Source: Microbulbifer hainanensis (lineage in GTDB: Bacteria > Pseudomonadota > Gammaproteobacteria > Pseudomonadales > Cellvibrionaceae). From it: DNA of 64,000 nt. The notes under the pieces are model-generated. The model was not told the DNA's origin and did not search any database. It worked only from the letters and a program-made list of their open reading frames with translations. Position 1 is the first letter of the stretch. Each line of letters begins with the position of its first letter. The DNA is taken from the NCBI RefSeq assembly GCF_014904735.1, contig NZ_JACZCR010000021.1:1-64000 (forward strand), written 5' to 3'. Shown here piece after piece: positions 43,174 through 51,535 of the stretch. The translations under genes were made by a program, and so were the position numbers.

Positions 43174-44805
43174 TTAGGAGATTTTGCGTTTGGTGTTAAT
43201 GACGTTGACCTTGTCGAACCGGCTGGTGGCGCAGCCGTGGGACACGGCGCTCACCTGGCTCGGTTGTCCCTTGCCATCGAAGAAGGTGCCGCCGAGGCGG
43301 TAGTCGCTGCTGTCGCAGATCGCCGTGCAGGAATTCCAGAATTCCTGGGTGTTGGATTGATAGGCGACATCTTCCACCTGGCCGACAATCTCGCCGTCCT
43401 TGATCTCGTAGAACAGCTGACCGCCGAACTGGAAGTTGTAGCGCTGCTGGTCGATGGAATAGGAACCGCGGCCGACGATGTAGATGCCTTTCTCGACGTC
43501 GCCGATCATGTCTTTGACCGAGTATTTCTCCTCGCCCGGCGCCAGGGACACATTGGGCATGCGCTGAAACTGCACGCTGGACCAGCTGTCGGCATAGGAG
43601 CAACCCTGGGACTCTTTCTGGTCGATCATATGCACCTGGTCGCGCGTGGCCTGGTAGTTCACCAGCACGCCGTCCTTGATCAGGTCCCAGCGCTTGGCTT
43701 TCACGCCCTCGTCATCGTAGCCCACGGCACCGAGGGAACCCGGCTGCACCCGGTCGGCGAAAATATTGACCTTGTCACTGCCGTACTTGAATTTGCCGCT
43801 GCGCCACTTGTCGAGTGTGGCGAAGGAGGTGCCGGCGTAGTTGGCTTCGTAGCCGAGTACGCGGTCCAGTTCCAGCGGGTGACCGACAGATTCATGGATG
43901 GTGAGTCGCAGGTGCAGCGGCTCGAGCACCAGATCGTACTTGCCCGGCTCGATCGACTTGGCTGTGAGTTTGGCCTTGGCCTGCTTGGCGGCCAGCACCG
44001 CATCTTCGGCCATATCGTAGGAGTTCCGGTACAGCGTGGTCTGGCCTGGGATCTTGTCTTCCTCGCGGCCGTCCAGATACTCGTAACCGAGACCCACCGG
44101 CGTGCTCAGCCCTTCACGGGTCTTGAAAGCACCGGTCTGCTTGTCCACCACGGTCACTTCCATCGGTGCCCACAGGCGATGGATATCCTGGTCGATATAG
44201 GAGCCGTCGCTGGAAGCGAAGTATTTCTGCTCATTGACCAGGTACAACGCGGAATTGATGAAACTGGCGCCGGCTTTCAGCGCGCTGTTGTTCACGTCCA
44301 TCAGGAAGTCGACCTTCTCGCCGATGGGCACCTCGATGGCGTTCTTCTCGATCGGCGTCTGCCAGGCTACTTCTCCCACGCCTTTTACCGGCGCCAGCTG
44401 TACCGGCTCGCTCTGGTATTTGGCGTTGGCCCTGGCCACGGCCACGGCCTGGCGCGCGGCTCTGGCAATGCCATCCGGCGTCAGATCATTGGTGGCGGCG
44501 AAGCCCCAGGTGCCGTTCGCGATCACGCGAATACCGGCGCCGAGAGACTCGGTGTTGACGATATTTTCGACGTTGGTCTCGCGCGTCAGCACGAACTGGT
44601 TCAGGTAGCGGCCGATGCGCACATCGGTATAGCTGGCGCCCGCCTTGCGCGCGGTATTCAGCACCACGTCGGCGAGGGTCTTTTTACGGCGCACATCCAT
44701 GCCGTTGTTGACGAGCTGTGCGGCTGTTACCGGTGTGCCATAGATGGGCAACAGGATTCCACCGGCGCCGACGCCGGTCATTTTAAGGAAATGTCTTCTA
44801 TCCAT
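43174..44805 (-). CDS. TldD-family metalloprotease with Tat signal peptide (copy 2)
   Basis: 543 residues from ATG 44805. Twin-arginine signal MDRRHFLKMTGVGAGG. The zinc site HESVGH lies again at 304-309; the two copies are collinear without gaps over their first 310 residues and clearly the product of a duplication. Differences collect in the signal peptide and in scattered surface positions. First gene of the leftward block, so promoter elements are expected in the 283 bases to its right. Confidence 0.9.
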   Translation of the reverse strand: MDRRHFLKMTGVGAGGILLPIYGTPVTAAQLVNNGMDVRRKKTLADVVLNTARKAGASYTDVRIGRYLNQFVLTRETNVENIVNTESLGAGIRVIANGTWGFAATNDLTPDGIARAARQAVAVARANAKYQSEPVQLAPVKGVGEVAWQTPIEKNAIEVPIGEKVDFLMDVNNSALKAGASFINSALYLVNEQKYFASSDGSYIDQDIHRLWAPMEVTVVDKQTGAFKTREGLSTPVGLGYEYLDGREEDKIPGQTTLYRNSYDMAEDAVLAAKQAKAKLTAKSIEPGKYDLVLEPLHLRLTIHESVGHPLELDRVLGYEANYAGTSFATLDKWRSGKFKYGSDKVNIFADRVQPGSLGAVGYDDEGVKAKRWDLIKDGVLVNYQATRDQVHMIDQKESQGCSYADSWSSVQFQRMPNVSLAPGEEKYSVKDMIGDVEKGIYIVGRGSYSIDQQRYNFQFGGQLFYEIKDGEIVGQVEDVAYQSNTQEFWNSCTAICDSSDYRLGGTFFDGKGQPSQVSAVSHGCATSRFDKVNVINTKRKIS

Positions 44806-45088
44806 TGTCCTCCCCCAGGTCCCGAGCCGAGGGTCCGCCATGGGCGGGGGTCGGGAGACTGATTATTGTTATTGTTCGCTGCCTGGGCAGCCTGTGGCGA
44901 TTAAATCTACCACGCTTGGCGCCGCCGGTATGCAGCCGTCTGATCACAACAGCAAATCGCGCCGCGGGAGGCTTGTAAAGTGGTTGGGCGTTGAGTGGAG
45001 CGGTGGCGGAGGCGAATGGAGGCGCCGGCCACTGGCGCCTTATTCAACTGGCTGCCGCCGGCAATGGCTTCGGGAATGCGCACCGGGA
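44806..45088. promoter_or_regulatory. Interval between tldD copy 2 and nadV
   Basis: Holds the presumed promoter of the leftward block and the end of the nadV transcript. Two hairpins are visible: GCTGCC-TG-GGCAGC near 44879, and AGGCGCC/GGCGCCT (45020-45040). Neither has a U tract. No gene seen. Confidence 0.35.
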
Positions 45089-46471
45089 TCAGATATCGGC
45101 CCGCCTGCGCACCTCGTCGAAGTGGATCTCGGCCAGCAGGCGGCCGTCCCGGTACACTGGCTGCAGCAGGTTCTGCTGCGGGTTCACCTGTTCCAGCGGC
45201 ACCGTAGCGTATCCCCCCGACGGTTGCCGGATCAGTGCCAGCCGCCCCCGTTTGGATTTCTTTTCCGGTCCGGTCACCGGGTCCTTGTAGACGTCGTGCC
45301 AGTGACCGTCGATGCGGATGGCGCTGGCCTTCATGGCAAAGCTCATCAGGTCGCGGTCGAGTTTCTGCAGCAGGGCTCCGCCCATGCCGAAGGTGATGTT
45401 GTCGACGCTCTGTTTCTGTTCCTTCATCGCCTGCAGTATCTGCGGGATCGAGTGGCGCGTGACCCCATCCCCCTGGATCACGCGGATAAAGTCCGGCAGC
45501 ACGCGATAACCCTTGCTATTGGTAGTGGCGCCGAAAATGCGCATCAGTCGCTCCAGGCTCTCGGTGACGATCGCCACCGGATCGCCGGAATCCGGGCGCA
45601 CGACTAAAGTGCCGCCGCTGTTGGTCACCCGCTCTTTGAGCGTGCCACCCCAGATCTGTTCGATCGCGTACCACAGGTCGTAGCTGTCGCTGACCACGGC
45701 CACCAGTTTGTCCGGGCCGGCGAACTGATCGAGCATGTTGGCGTAGGCCTCCGCCTCGCGTTCGCGGCCCCAGGCGGTCATGGTGCTGTGTTCTGCGGCC
45801 GGAATCGAATAGCCGGCCATATCCGCGCCGTAGTAGCGCCGCGCCGCCACCAATCCCGATACCGTATCCGTGCCCTGGAAATTCACCAGGTGGGCCATGC
45901 CGCCGAGCATGGCGCTCTCCAGGCTGCTGGCGCCGCGGGCGCCGAAATCGTGCAGCTTGAAGGGCAGGCTATCGCGGGAATCCGCGGTCTCGTCCAGGTA
46001 GCGGGCGATGACTTTTTTGATTTCACGGCTCTGGGTGGCGACTGTCATCGGATACCAGATGGCGCGCACCAGCGCCGTCTCGATATAGCTGGTCAGCCAG
46101 AAACAGCTGGGGCAGGTATTCACGACCTGCAGCATCACGTTGTGCAGCGGGACCACCGTGCCCTCGGGGACCGCGGAGATCTCCAGCGGCAGCAGACCAT
46201 CGTGGGCCTGCAGGATATGCTCCCAGCCGGCGCGGTGAAACGGCAGCCCGTGGGCGTGCAGCATTTCCTCCGCCTCGTCGATATCCCCCATATGGATCGG
46301 TGTCAGCAGGTATTCCCGGATAAAGGCCTGCAGCCCAAAAAAGACCGCCTCCGCAAACTCACCGCCGCGGCACTCGATATAACTGCTGACGGCTTCGGCC
46401 CCCGGCGGATATTGCAGGTAGTGGCTGGCCTTGTAGCTGTCGACGTTGAGGATCAGGTTGTGAGCGGTCAT
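45089..46471 (-). CDS. nadV: Nicotinamide phosphoribosyltransferase NadV
   Basis: 460 residues, matching NAMPT/NadV. Makes NMN from nicotinamide and PRPP, a one-step NAD salvage. Motifs: LNVDSYKASHYLQYP at the N-terminus, KLHDFGARGASS, VNFQGTDTVSGL, and catalytic His228 in IPAAEHSTMTAWG (equivalent of His247 of human NAMPT). VVRPDSGDP carries the phosphate-binding Arg/Asp. No NrtR or Nudix gene is adjacent; a ribbon-helix-helix gene is divergent. Confidence 0.93.
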   Translation of the reverse strand: MTAHNLILNVDSYKASHYLQYPPGAEAVSSYIECRGGEFAEAVFFGLQAFIREYLLTPIHMGDIDEAEEMLHAHGLPFHRAGWEHILQAHDGLLPLEISAVPEGTVVPLHNVMLQVVNTCPSCFWLTSYIETALVRAIWYPMTVATQSREIKKVIARYLDETADSRDSLPFKLHDFGARGASSLESAMLGGMAHLVNFQGTDTVSGLVAARRYYGADMAGYSIPAAEHSTMTAWGREREAEAYANMLDQFAGPDKLVAVVSDSYDLWYAIEQIWGGTLKERVTNSGGTLVVRPDSGDPVAIVTESLERLMRIFGATTNSKGYRVLPDFIRVIQGDGVTRHSIPQILQAMKEQKQSVDNITFGMGGALLQKLDRDLMSFAMKASAIRIDGHWHDVYKDPVTGPEKKSKRGRLALIRQPSGGYATVPLEQVNPQQNLLQPVYRDGRLLAEIHFDEVRRRADI

Positions 46472-46588
46472 TCAATCGGGCGCTTGCCGGTAATTGCAAT
46501 TGCTCATCTAGAAAGCAAAGCACAAGGACCAGAAGCTGCCGCCCTGGCGCATAAATCATTTTTAGGAAAATATTATCGTCCGATAGCG

Positions 46589-46625
46589 TTGACCGCCCAT
46601 ATATGCGTGTGTACTTTTGTATACA
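46589..46625 (+). promoter_or_regulatory. Candidate promoter with overlapping inverted repeat
   Basis: TTGACC (46589-46594), 17 bases, TACTTT (46612-46617). The -10 element overlaps TGTGTAC-TTTT-GTATACA (46608-46625, one mismatch), a possible operator for the downstream ribbon-helix-helix protein. Confidence 0.5.
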
Positions 46626-46644
46626 TCGCAGAGAAGGGAATGTC

Positions 46645-47100
46645 ATGCTCAATAAAAGCCAATCCATATCGGCGCGCCTGTCAGCGGACGACTATGCCTA
46701 CCTGATGTCCATCGACCGCAACGGTGCGGTTACCCAGAGCGAAAAAGTGCGTGAGCTGATCGCCATAGCCCGCGATTCCGTCGGCATGCACAGCTTTGCA
46801 CGTGCCTATATCTCCTCCTCCGAAGCGGTGCTACCGATCAAGGCCCGCTATGTGGAAGAAGATAACCGCAGCCTGCTGGTGGAGGCGCTGCTGGAACTGC
46901 TGGCAGAAAGTGCCGCGGCCGTGCAGAGCTGCGCGGATAACGAACCGATAGCGCCGCAGCTGGAGCAAAAGTCACTGCCGGCGATCGAGGCCTTTCTGGA
47001 AAAAATTCTGCTGCTCGCGCTGCAGGACAGCCCCCGTACTGCCGATTCCGCCACTGCCACACGAATTAAAAAACAGCTCGATAGCCTGCTGAATAAATAG
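46645..47100 (+). CDS. Ribbon-helix-helix-like DNA-binding protein
   Basis: 151 residues from ATG 46645 (AGAAGGGA upstream at 7 bases; an earlier ATG at 46603 gives a less likely start). N-terminal SISARLSADDYAYLMSIDRN with a following EKVRELI reads like the beta strand and two helices of a ribbon-helix-helix repressor. The rest is helical and acidic (LLVEALLELLAESAAAVQ, QLEQKSLPAIEAFLEKILLL), a likely oligomer or sensor part. Divergent from nadV, so it may control nadV or itself. No named family recognised. Confidence 0.6.
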   Translation: MLNKSQSISARLSADDYAYLMSIDRNGAVTQSEKVRELIAIARDSVGMHSFARAYISSSEAVLPIKARYVEEDNRSLLVEALLELLAESAAAVQSCADNEPIAPQLEQKSLPAIEAFLEKILLLALQDSPRTADSATATRIKKQLDSLLNK

Positions 47101-47218
47101 GGGCGCCTCTAAAAATCGTAGCGAGCGGGTGGCTGGTGGTAGCCGCCGGAGCACAGGAAGCGGAATGTACACGTAGTACCTGAGCATTCCGAGCACCGCC
47201 GGATGCCACTAGGCGCCC
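47101..47218. repeat. Nested inverted-repeat element (REP/MITE-like candidate)
   Basis: Starts right after the stop of the preceding gene. Ends are exact inverted copies: GGGCGCCT (47101-47108) and AGGCGCCC (47211-47218). Inside, GTGGC (47129-47133) pairs with GCCAC (47205-47209), and CGGAATG (47161-47167) pairs with CATTCCG (47185-47191). The result is a hairpin of about 118 bases. No transposase. Family membership can only be shown by finding other copies in the genome. Confidence 0.55.
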
Positions 47219-47276
47219 GCACAGTAGATTTATAGAAGTGTCCATAGTTAAATCAACGGAAAGGAAGGAGAAAACA

Positions 47277-47939
47277 ATGAAAGAAGGACTGGTAAAACGC
47301 ATTTCCCGCTTGATATCCGCCTCCGCCAACGCGCTGGTGGATTCGGTGGAAAACGCCACCCCGCAAATGGTGATGGAGCAGGCGATCCGCGAGATCGACG
47401 ACGCCATTGCCGAAGTGCGCGATCAGCTGGGCAAGGCCGAAGCGGCCAAATATCTCAGCAGTAAAACTCTCAACAGTGAAAATAATCGCCACAGTGCGCT
47501 GGCCGAGCAGATCGATATCGCGGTGAAAGAAAACCGCGATGATCTGGCCGAAGTCGCCATCGCCAAGCAGATGGATATCGAGGCGCAGCTGCCGGTGTTG
47601 GAAAAGGCCATTGCCGAAGCGGATGCAGAAATCAGTGAACTGAACGCCTACATCAGCGCACTGCAGGGTAAGAAACGCGATATGCGCGAGCAGCTGCGCG
47701 AGTTTGCCAAGGCCAGTGACCATGTCAGCAACGGTGCCAGTGGCGAAGAGCGCGGCAGCAGCCGCACCACCGCCGACAAGGTCGACCACGCCGAGGGCGC
47801 CTTCAATCGCGTGCTGGAAAATGCCGGTGTGCCCACTGCGCAGTCCAACGCCGATGCCAGCAAACTTGCCGAGCTGGAAGAGCTGGCGCGCAGCAACCGC
47901 ATCAAGGAGCGGCTGGCCAAAATCAAGTCGGAGGCTTAA
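47277..47939 (+). CDS. PspA/IM30-family protein
   Basis: 220 residues, ATG 47277 with AAGGAAGGAG just upstream. Nearly all helical with coiled-coil heptads (LVDSVENATPQMVMEQAIREIDDAIAEVRDQLGKAEAAKY, IEAQLPVLEKAIAEADAEISEL). Matches the phage-shock-protein A / Vipp1 fold, which binds damaged inner membrane. It begins an operon with YqiJ- and YqiK-like genes, the known partners for membrane-fluidity or membrane-stress control. Differs from E. coli PspA in lacking the pspF-linked context. Confidence 0.88.
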   Translation: MKEGLVKRISRLISASANALVDSVENATPQMVMEQAIREIDDAIAEVRDQLGKAEAAKYLSSKTLNSENNRHSALAEQIDIAVKENRDDLAEVAIAKQMDIEAQLPVLEKAIAEADAEISELNAYISALQGKKRDMREQLREFAKASDHVSNGASGEERGSSRTTADKVDHAEGAFNRVLENAGVPTAQSNADASKLAELEELARSNRIKERLAKIKSEA

Positions 47940-48598
47940 TGGCTTTCCTGCTTCAAGACGGCAACCTGCTGTACACCGGCGCTCTGGTATTGATGCTGAT
48001 GATCGCGGCGCTGGAAGGTGTCATGACGCTGATCGGAGTCGGTATCTCCGATCTGCTCGACAATCTGCTGCCGGATACAGATATCGATCTCGACGCGCCG
48101 GACACCGAGGCCGGCGGCGTGTTGACCCGCTTTCTCGGCTGGCTGCGTTTCGGTGAAGTGCCGGCGCTAATTCTGCTGGTCGCGTTTCTGGTCGCCTTCG
48201 GCATTACCGGTCTGCTGCTGCAGATGCTGGTGCTTGGGCTGGTCGGCTTCCTACTGCCGTCCTGGTTGCTGGCGATTCCGGTACTGCTGCTGGCGCTGCC
48301 GCAGGTACGTTTTGTCGGCAACCTGCTGCGGCGCTTTGCCATCGGTGATGAAACCGAAGCAGTCGGGCGCAAATCTTTTATCGGTCGCGTGGCGACCATC
48401 ACCATTGGCGAGGCCGCCGCCGGTTCGCCGGCGGAGGCGCGCTTCAGCGATGAGTTCGGAACTACCCACTATGTGATGGTGGAGCCGGAAGACGATGAAA
48501 CTTTCAGCCAGGGAGAGCAGGTCCTGCTGGTGGAGGAACGCGGAGCCAGTTTCCGCGCGATTCGCCCGACCAGCAAGCACCTGGTAGGAAACCATTAA
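47939..48598 (+). CDS. yqiJ: YqiJ-like membrane protein with OB-fold (NfeD-like) domain
   Basis: 219 residues, ATG overlaps the stop of the PspA gene (TAATG). Three membrane spans (ALVLMLMIAALEGVMTLIGVG, VPALILLVAFLVAFGITGLLLQ, LLAIPVLLLALPQV) then a soluble C-terminal OB-fold (GRKSFIGRVATITIGEAAAGSPAEARFSDEFG, FSQGEQVLLVEE). It is the usual companion of the flotillin YqiK; such pairs build membrane microdomains. Confidence 0.85.
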   Translation: MAFLLQDGNLLYTGALVLMLMIAALEGVMTLIGVGISDLLDNLLPDTDIDLDAPDTEAGGVLTRFLGWLRFGEVPALILLVAFLVAFGITGLLLQMLVLGLVGFLLPSWLLAIPVLLLALPQVRFVGNLLRRFAIGDETEAVGRKSFIGRVATITIGEAAAGSPAEARFSDEFGTTHYVMVEPEDDETFSQGEQVLLVEERGASFRAIRPTSKHLVGNH

Positions 48599-48615
48599 AA
48601 AAGGAGTTAATTACA

Positions 48616-50316
48616 GTGAATTTGATCGAAAACTTATCCACGATTTTATTTATGGCCGGCGCGGTATTGGTGGGCCTGATCGTGATCGGCACTATCTTCG
48701 CACGCCTCTATACCCGCGCTTCCAAGGAGCGCTCCTTTGTGCGTACCGGCATGGGCGGGCAGAAAGTCATCATGAACGGTGGCGCTCTGGTGCTGCCGGT
48801 GTTGCACGAAATCATTCCGGTCAACATGAATACCCTGCGCCTCGCCGTATCGCGCAAGGAGCACCAGGCACTGATTACCAAAGACCGTATGCGTGTCGAT
48901 GTGCTGGCTGAATTCTACCTGCGGGTGAAGCCGGATACCGATGCCATCGCCAACGCGGCGCAGACCCTCGGCGTGCGCACCCTGGATCCGGAAGCGCTCA
49001 AGGACATGATCGAGGGCAAGTTTGTCGACGCGCTGCGCTCGGTGGCGGCAGAAATGGAGATGGCGGAACTGCACGAGCAGCGCAGCCAGTTCGTGCAGAA
49101 AGTGCAGCAGGTGGTGTCCGAAGACCTGTTGAAGAACGGCCTGGAACTGGAATCGGTTTCCCTGACTGGTCTCGACCAGACCCACAAGGAATTCTTCAAC
49201 CAGGACAATGTGTTCGACGCCGAGGGTCTGGCCAGCATGACCCGCTCCATCGAGGCGCGGCGCAAGGAAGTGAACGACGTCGAGCAGGAAACCCGCGTAC
49301 AGATTGAGACAAAAAACCTCGAGGCGGAGCGCCAGCGGCTGGAGATTGAAAAAGAGAAACGCTACGCCCACCTCGAGCAGCAGCGCGAGATCGAAAACCG
49401 CGAGGCGGCGCAGAAGGCGGATATGGCCAAGGAACTGGCCGCACAGGAAAGGTCCGCGCGCCAGGCGGAAATCGAGGCCCAGCGCGAAGTGGACCAGTCG
49501 CGCATCGCCGCCGAGCAGGCCACCAAACTGCTGGAAATCGAGAAAGAGAAACGCCTGCAGGAGCAGGAGATCGAGCGCGAGCGCATTCTCGAGGAGCAGC
49601 GCATCTCCAAGCAAAAGTCGCTGGAAATTGCCGAGCAGGAGCGCGCAATTGCGGTAGCGGAAAAATCCAAGGATCAGTCCGTGGCCGATCAGCAGGCACA
49701 CGTGGCACTGGCCGAAGCGGTGAAGGCGGAAGAGCAGGTGCGCACCGCCAAGGATGTGGAAGTGGCCGAGCGCGACAAGCGTATCGAGATCATCGAGGCG
49801 CAGAAGGAAGCCGAGCGCCAGGCTACCGCGATCAAGGTGGCGGCCGAAGCGGAAAAGGCAGCGGCTGAAGACAAGGCCGAGGCCCTGCGCCTGCAAGCCA
49901 GCGCCGAGGCCGAAGCCGTGCGTATCAAGGTGGAAGCAGACCGCGAGAAATACGCCGTGGACGCCGAGGGTCAGCGCCTGATGAACGAGGCCTTCAACAG
50001 CCTCAGCGAAGCGCAGATTGCACTGAAGAAAGTGCTCAGCCTGCACGAGAACCTGCCGGGCATCATCCGCGAGAGCGTCAAGCCGCTGGAGAGTATCGAG
50101 GGCATGAAGATCATTTCCGTCGAGGGCCTGAGCGGCGTCGACGGCCGTGCCCCCGGCGGTATCCTCAACGGCGACAGCGAAGCCCAGGGACAGAGCCTGC
50201 CAGAAGCGCTGGTGGGCAGCGCGCTCAAGCACCGCGCGATGGCACCGCTGGTCGATTCCCTGCTGAAGGAGGCCGGCGTCGGCGACTTCACCAAGGTGCC
50301 GGAAACCGAAAATTGA
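48616..50316 (+). CDS. yqiK: Flotillin-like protein YqiK
   Basis: 566 residues, GTG start after AAGGAG. One N-terminal span (STILFMAGAVLVGLIVIGTIFARL), an SPFH/band-7 domain (about 30-230, with GGQKVIMNGGALVLPVLHEIIPVN) and a very long charged coiled coil (about 235-470; repeated RQRLEIEKEKR-type heptads), then a C-terminal flotillin tail (GIIRESVKPLESIEGMKII). Scaffolds membrane domains. Ends at an intrinsic terminator. The third gene of pspA-yqiJ-yqiK. Confidence 0.92.
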   Translation: MNLIENLSTILFMAGAVLVGLIVIGTIFARLYTRASKERSFVRTGMGGQKVIMNGGALVLPVLHEIIPVNMNTLRLAVSRKEHQALITKDRMRVDVLAEFYLRVKPDTDAIANAAQTLGVRTLDPEALKDMIEGKFVDALRSVAAEMEMAELHEQRSQFVQKVQQVVSEDLLKNGLELESVSLTGLDQTHKEFFNQDNVFDAEGLASMTRSIEARRKEVNDVEQETRVQIETKNLEAERQRLEIEKEKRYAHLEQQREIENREAAQKADMAKELAAQERSARQAEIEAQREVDQSRIAAEQATKLLEIEKEKRLQEQEIERERILEEQRISKQKSLEIAEQERAIAVAEKSKDQSVADQQAHVALAEAVKAEEQVRTAKDVEVAERDKRIEIIEAQKEAERQATAIKVAAEAEKAAAEDKAEALRLQASAEAEAVRIKVEADREKYAVDAEGQRLMNEAFNSLSEAQIALKKVLSLHENLPGIIRESVKPLESIEGMKIISVEGLSGVDGRAPGGILNGDSEAQGQSLPEALVGSALKHRAMAPLVDSLLKEAGVGDFTKVPETEN

Positions 50317-50335
50317 GTTTAACCAGCAAAAGTCG

Positions 50336-50360
50336 AAGCCGCCCGATGGGCGGCTTTTTT
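50336..50360 (+). terminator. Intrinsic terminator of pspA-yqiJ-yqiK
   Basis: Stem AAGCCGCCC/GGGCGGCTT with GAT loop, followed by a T run to 50360. It sits 20 bases after the yqiK stop. Confidence 0.92.
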
Positions 50361-50386
50361 ATGAGTGTCAAATAGACAACAGCGAC

Positions 50387-51403
50387 TCAGCGCAGGTGCT
50401 GATTGAAGAAAGCGATCATGTCGTCCAGCGTATCCGGCGCATCTCTGCCAAAACAGTTGCCGAGAAATTCGTTGCAGCCGCTATCGAGAAAAGCGTGGTT
50501 TTTACCCTGGTAGATCTTGAAGGTGATGGGCTGGCCGGCCGCGCGCATCTTGTCCACAAACTGCTTCACCGCCGCTGGCGGTGTGGTCTTGTCTTCACTG
50601 CCGACAAACGCAAGGGTGGGCGCTAGCCGGTAGTCGGATCTCGCCGGAATCAGGTAGAGGGGAGATACTGCGCGGTAATAATCGGGATGCGCCTGTGCCG
50701 TTATGTCGTTGCCAAATATACCCCGCGGGGTGGCGCCGCCGAGCTTCCAGAAAATATTGTCCGGCGTTTCATAACCATGTTGTGCCTCGCTATACAAGTC
50801 AAAAGCGCCGTAGCTGAGTGCGGCCGCCTGTACCGCCAGTCCGTCTTCTGCCGCCACCTCCTCTGCCGTTTTGCCCGACGGCAGGTAGGTGGGCTTGAAT
50901 CCACGCGGCTCGCTGCGAAACCCTTCACTGCTCAGGCGCCGGCCGGCGGTCAGCACCATGGCGCTCAGGTGTCCGCCAGCGCTATCACCTGTGACCGCCA
51001 CTTCGGTCGGATCGCCACCGTAGTCGGCGATATGCTCCTTGACCCACAGTACGCCACCGAATACGTCCTCGACGATCTTGTTCATGGTCGTGCGATTGTG
51101 GTTGTCACCGAGGAGTCGATAGTTCAGGTTAGCCACAACGAAGTCGCCATGTTCAGCCAGGTAGCGGGCGGCCGAATCCATGATGTGGTTGTCGTTGATC
51201 AGCCAGCCCCCGCCGTGCACCATCACCACGACCGGGAGGCGGCTACGGCCGTTTTGCGGCGTGTAAATATCCATCGTCAGCGTCTTGGCGGCAGTCTTCG
51301 CCCAGGGAACAGCTTTGTGAACCTGGACTTCGTTGGCGTTTTCGACGGCGCAAAGTGGGCCGGCGAACATCACCATTAGGGTGAAAACGAGAATACGGAA
51401 CAT
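50387..51403 (-). CDS. Exported alpha/beta-hydrolase (HSL-type esterase)
   Basis: 338 residues from ATG 51403, the only start giving a signal peptide (RILVFTLMVMFAGPLCA); the frame stays open far upstream but opposite cbpA, which is rejected. Oxyanion motif HGGGW (VMVHGGGWLINDN), nucleophile Ser in TGDSAGGHLSA, an Asp near GSEDKTTPP and His in GKNHAFLD: a complete esterase triad. Four Cys near the C-terminus (SGCNEFLGNCFG) may form a disulfide. Likely a periplasmic carboxylesterase; substrate unknown. Confidence 0.87.
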   Translation of the reverse strand: MFRILVFTLMVMFAGPLCAVENANEVQVHKAVPWAKTAAKTLTMDIYTPQNGRSRLPVVVMVHGGGWLINDNHIMDSAARYLAEHGDFVVANLNYRLLGDNHNRTTMNKIVEDVFGGVLWVKEHIADYGGDPTEVAVTGDSAGGHLSAMVLTAGRRLSSEGFRSEPRGFKPTYLPSGKTAEEVAAEDGLAVQAAALSYGAFDLYSEAQHGYETPDNIFWKLGGATPRGIFGNDITAQAHPDYYRAVSPLYLIPARSDYRLAPTLAFVGSEDKTTPPAAVKQFVDKMRAAGQPITFKIYQGKNHAFLDSGCNEFLGNCFGRDAPDTLDDMIAFFNQHLR

Positions 51404-51417
51404 GTGGCTCAGTCGTG

Positions 51418-51449
51418 TTGTAGAGTTATAGGAACTTTTGACTCTACAA
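51418..51449. promoter_or_regulatory. Perfect 9-bp inverted repeat upstream of the esterase gene
   Basis: TTGTAGAGT (51418-51426) and ACTCTACAA (51441-51449), 14 bases apart, in the divergent esterase/cbpA interval, 15 bases from the esterase start. Candidate operator or promoter-overlapping site. Confidence 0.5.
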
Positions 51450-51535
51450 ACCGCGTCCGCCGGACACCAGTTTCGTTGTTGCCGGGCGCAAAGTGGGACA
51501 CTGGACGGCGGTAGAGAGAAAGGATTCCGCGGCCT

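Noticed and set aside
43237..44862. Open antisense frame across tldD copy 2
   Set aside because: Fully inside a clear TldD gene; its His/Val-rich translation shows no known motif. A GC-rich shadow frame.
48646..50232. Long open frame of over 500 codons antisense to yqiK
   Set aside because: It mirrors the coiled-coil codons of yqiK (GAG/AAG/CGC runs give Leu/Phe/Ala-rich antisense). No ribosome site and no family-like pattern.
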